A stretch of DNA of 64,000 bases from Rahnella sp. AA (GTDB lineage: Bacteria > Pseudomonadota > Gammaproteobacteria > Enterobacterales > Enterobacteriaceae), in assembly GCF_002834385.1 (NCBI RefSeq), contig NZ_PITQ01000003.1, positions 372,001 through 436,000 of the forward strand, in the 5' to 3' direction. Below, piece after piece: positions 63,489-64,000 of this stretch; the stretch's first letter is position 1, and each line of letters starts with the position of its first letter. The notes beneath the pieces are model-generated. The model had not been told where the DNA came from and searched no databases. It saw nothing but the letters and a program-made list of their open reading frames with translations. Made by a program: the position numbers and the translations under genes.

Positions 63489-64000
63489 TTAACCCCGTTT
63501 TGCCGGGCCAGTGGTGCGACGGGCTGGCGCCACCGCCGTATGGCGTTTCACGGCACGGCGGATCTGGTTAGCTTTGACACGACGACGATCGCGCTCAACC
63601 GGCAGTTTGCTGACGGTTTCTTCGGTCATATCGACCAGTGTGCGCAGATAGTTGATATCCGGCAGATCCAGCTCTTTATAGCCGCCGCGAGGCAGGCCTT
63701 TCGGCAGGTTCAGATCACCATAACGCACGCGGATCAGACGGCTGACCTGGACGCCAACGGCTTCCCAAAGACGGCGAACCTCACGGTTACGCCCTTCGGT
63801 CAGGGTCACGTTGTACCACTGGTTCAGGCCTTCGCCACCCTGGAATTTGATGGAGCGGAAAGCGGCAGGGCCGTCTTCCAGCTGCACGCCACGGCTCAGC
63901 TGTTTAATCTTTTCATCATCAACCTGACCGAATACGCGTACCGCATACTCACGTTCCACTTCACGGCTCGGGTGCATCAGGCGGTTAGCCAGTTCACCAT
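63489..64000 (-). CDS. rluB: 23S rRNA pseudouridine(2605) synthase RluB (partial, C-terminal part)
   Basis: The gene enters from the right edge; the window holds about the last 170 codons. The reading frame continues upstream of MHPSREVEREYAV as GELANRLMHPSR, the segment that follows the catalytic Asp in this family, so the active-site aspartate and the S4-like RNA-binding domain are outside. Visible are GRNREVRRLWEAVGVQVSRL (family motif) and a basic, low-complexity C-terminal tail (VKANQIRRAVKRH, ARRTTGPAKRG) typical of RluB. It modifies U2605 in the large ribosomal subunit RNA. Confidence 0.93.
   Translation of the reverse strand, partial: GELANRLMHPSREVEREYAVRVFGQVDDEKIKQLSRGVQLEDGPAAFRSIKFQGGEGLNQWYNVTLTEGRNREVRRLWEAVGVQVSRLIRVRYGDLNLPKGLPRGGYKELDLPDINYLRTLVDMTEETVSKLPVERDRRRVKANQIRRAVKRHTAVAPARRTTGPAKRG

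Overview
The window is chromosomal DNA of a gammaproteobacterium of the order Enterobacterales. Most genes are close relatives of Escherichia coli genes and several E. coli gene orders are kept: potFGHI-ybjN-rimK-nfsA-grxA-ybjM-ybjL, ybjG-dacC, gstB-yliI, xylAB/xylFGH-xylR, fsaA/ybiYW, and osmB-yciH-pyrF-lapBA-pgpB-ribA-acnA-cysB-topA-yciN-sohB-yciK-btuR. The mix of this core with a cobUSCT salvage set and small family-specific genes suggests a Yersiniaceae-type genus such as Rahnella or a relative. That placement is inference from gene content, not a computed phylogeny.

Layout. 1-9.3 kb is ordinary core: putrescine import (potI partial, potH, potG, potF), ribosomal S6 modification (rimK), nitroreductase (nfsA), glutaredoxin (grxA) and two envelope proteins (ybjM, ybjL). 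9.3-11.8 kb is an AT-rich accessory islet on the minus strand: a decayed phage-spike or VgrG-like C-terminus, a type-44 polymorphic toxin module broken by one stop codon, an intact small membrane protein in the immunity position, and a GT17 glycosyltransferase. 11.9-14 kb holds small stand-alone enzymes (VOC protein, GNAT acetyltransferase, SAM methyltransferase). 14.2-23.4 kb is the ybjG-dacC-...-gstB-yliI core with an insertion containing glpM, a HAD protein with altered catalytic motifs, and a LysR / M20 peptidase / MHS transporter unit.

23.6-37.1 kb is a sugar region: an orphan sugar-binding protein, yicJ and yicI (uptake and hydrolysis of alpha-xylosides), then xylR, xylH, xylG, xylF and the divergent xylAB, so xylose released from isoprimeverose-like substrates can enter the pentose phosphate pathway in one locus. 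kdgT follows behind a strong two-way terminator. 38.4-43.4 kb is an anaerobic unit: fsaA (aldolase) divergent from ybiY and ybiW (glycyl-radical activase and enzyme), with a DeoR-type regulator downstream. The ybiY promoter carries an FNR-like box at about -41 and a perfect palindrome over the promoter core. araD stands alone next to it.

44.3-59.7 kb is the conserved osmB-to-yciK block, with one extra ribbon-helix-helix gene between lapB and pyrF. 59.7-63.4 kb is cobalamin salvage: btuR converging on cobUSCT. The window ends inside rluB.

I saw no tRNA, rRNA, CRISPR array, insertion sequence or complete prophage. Regulatory sites were recognised by eye against consensus motifs and have not been scored.
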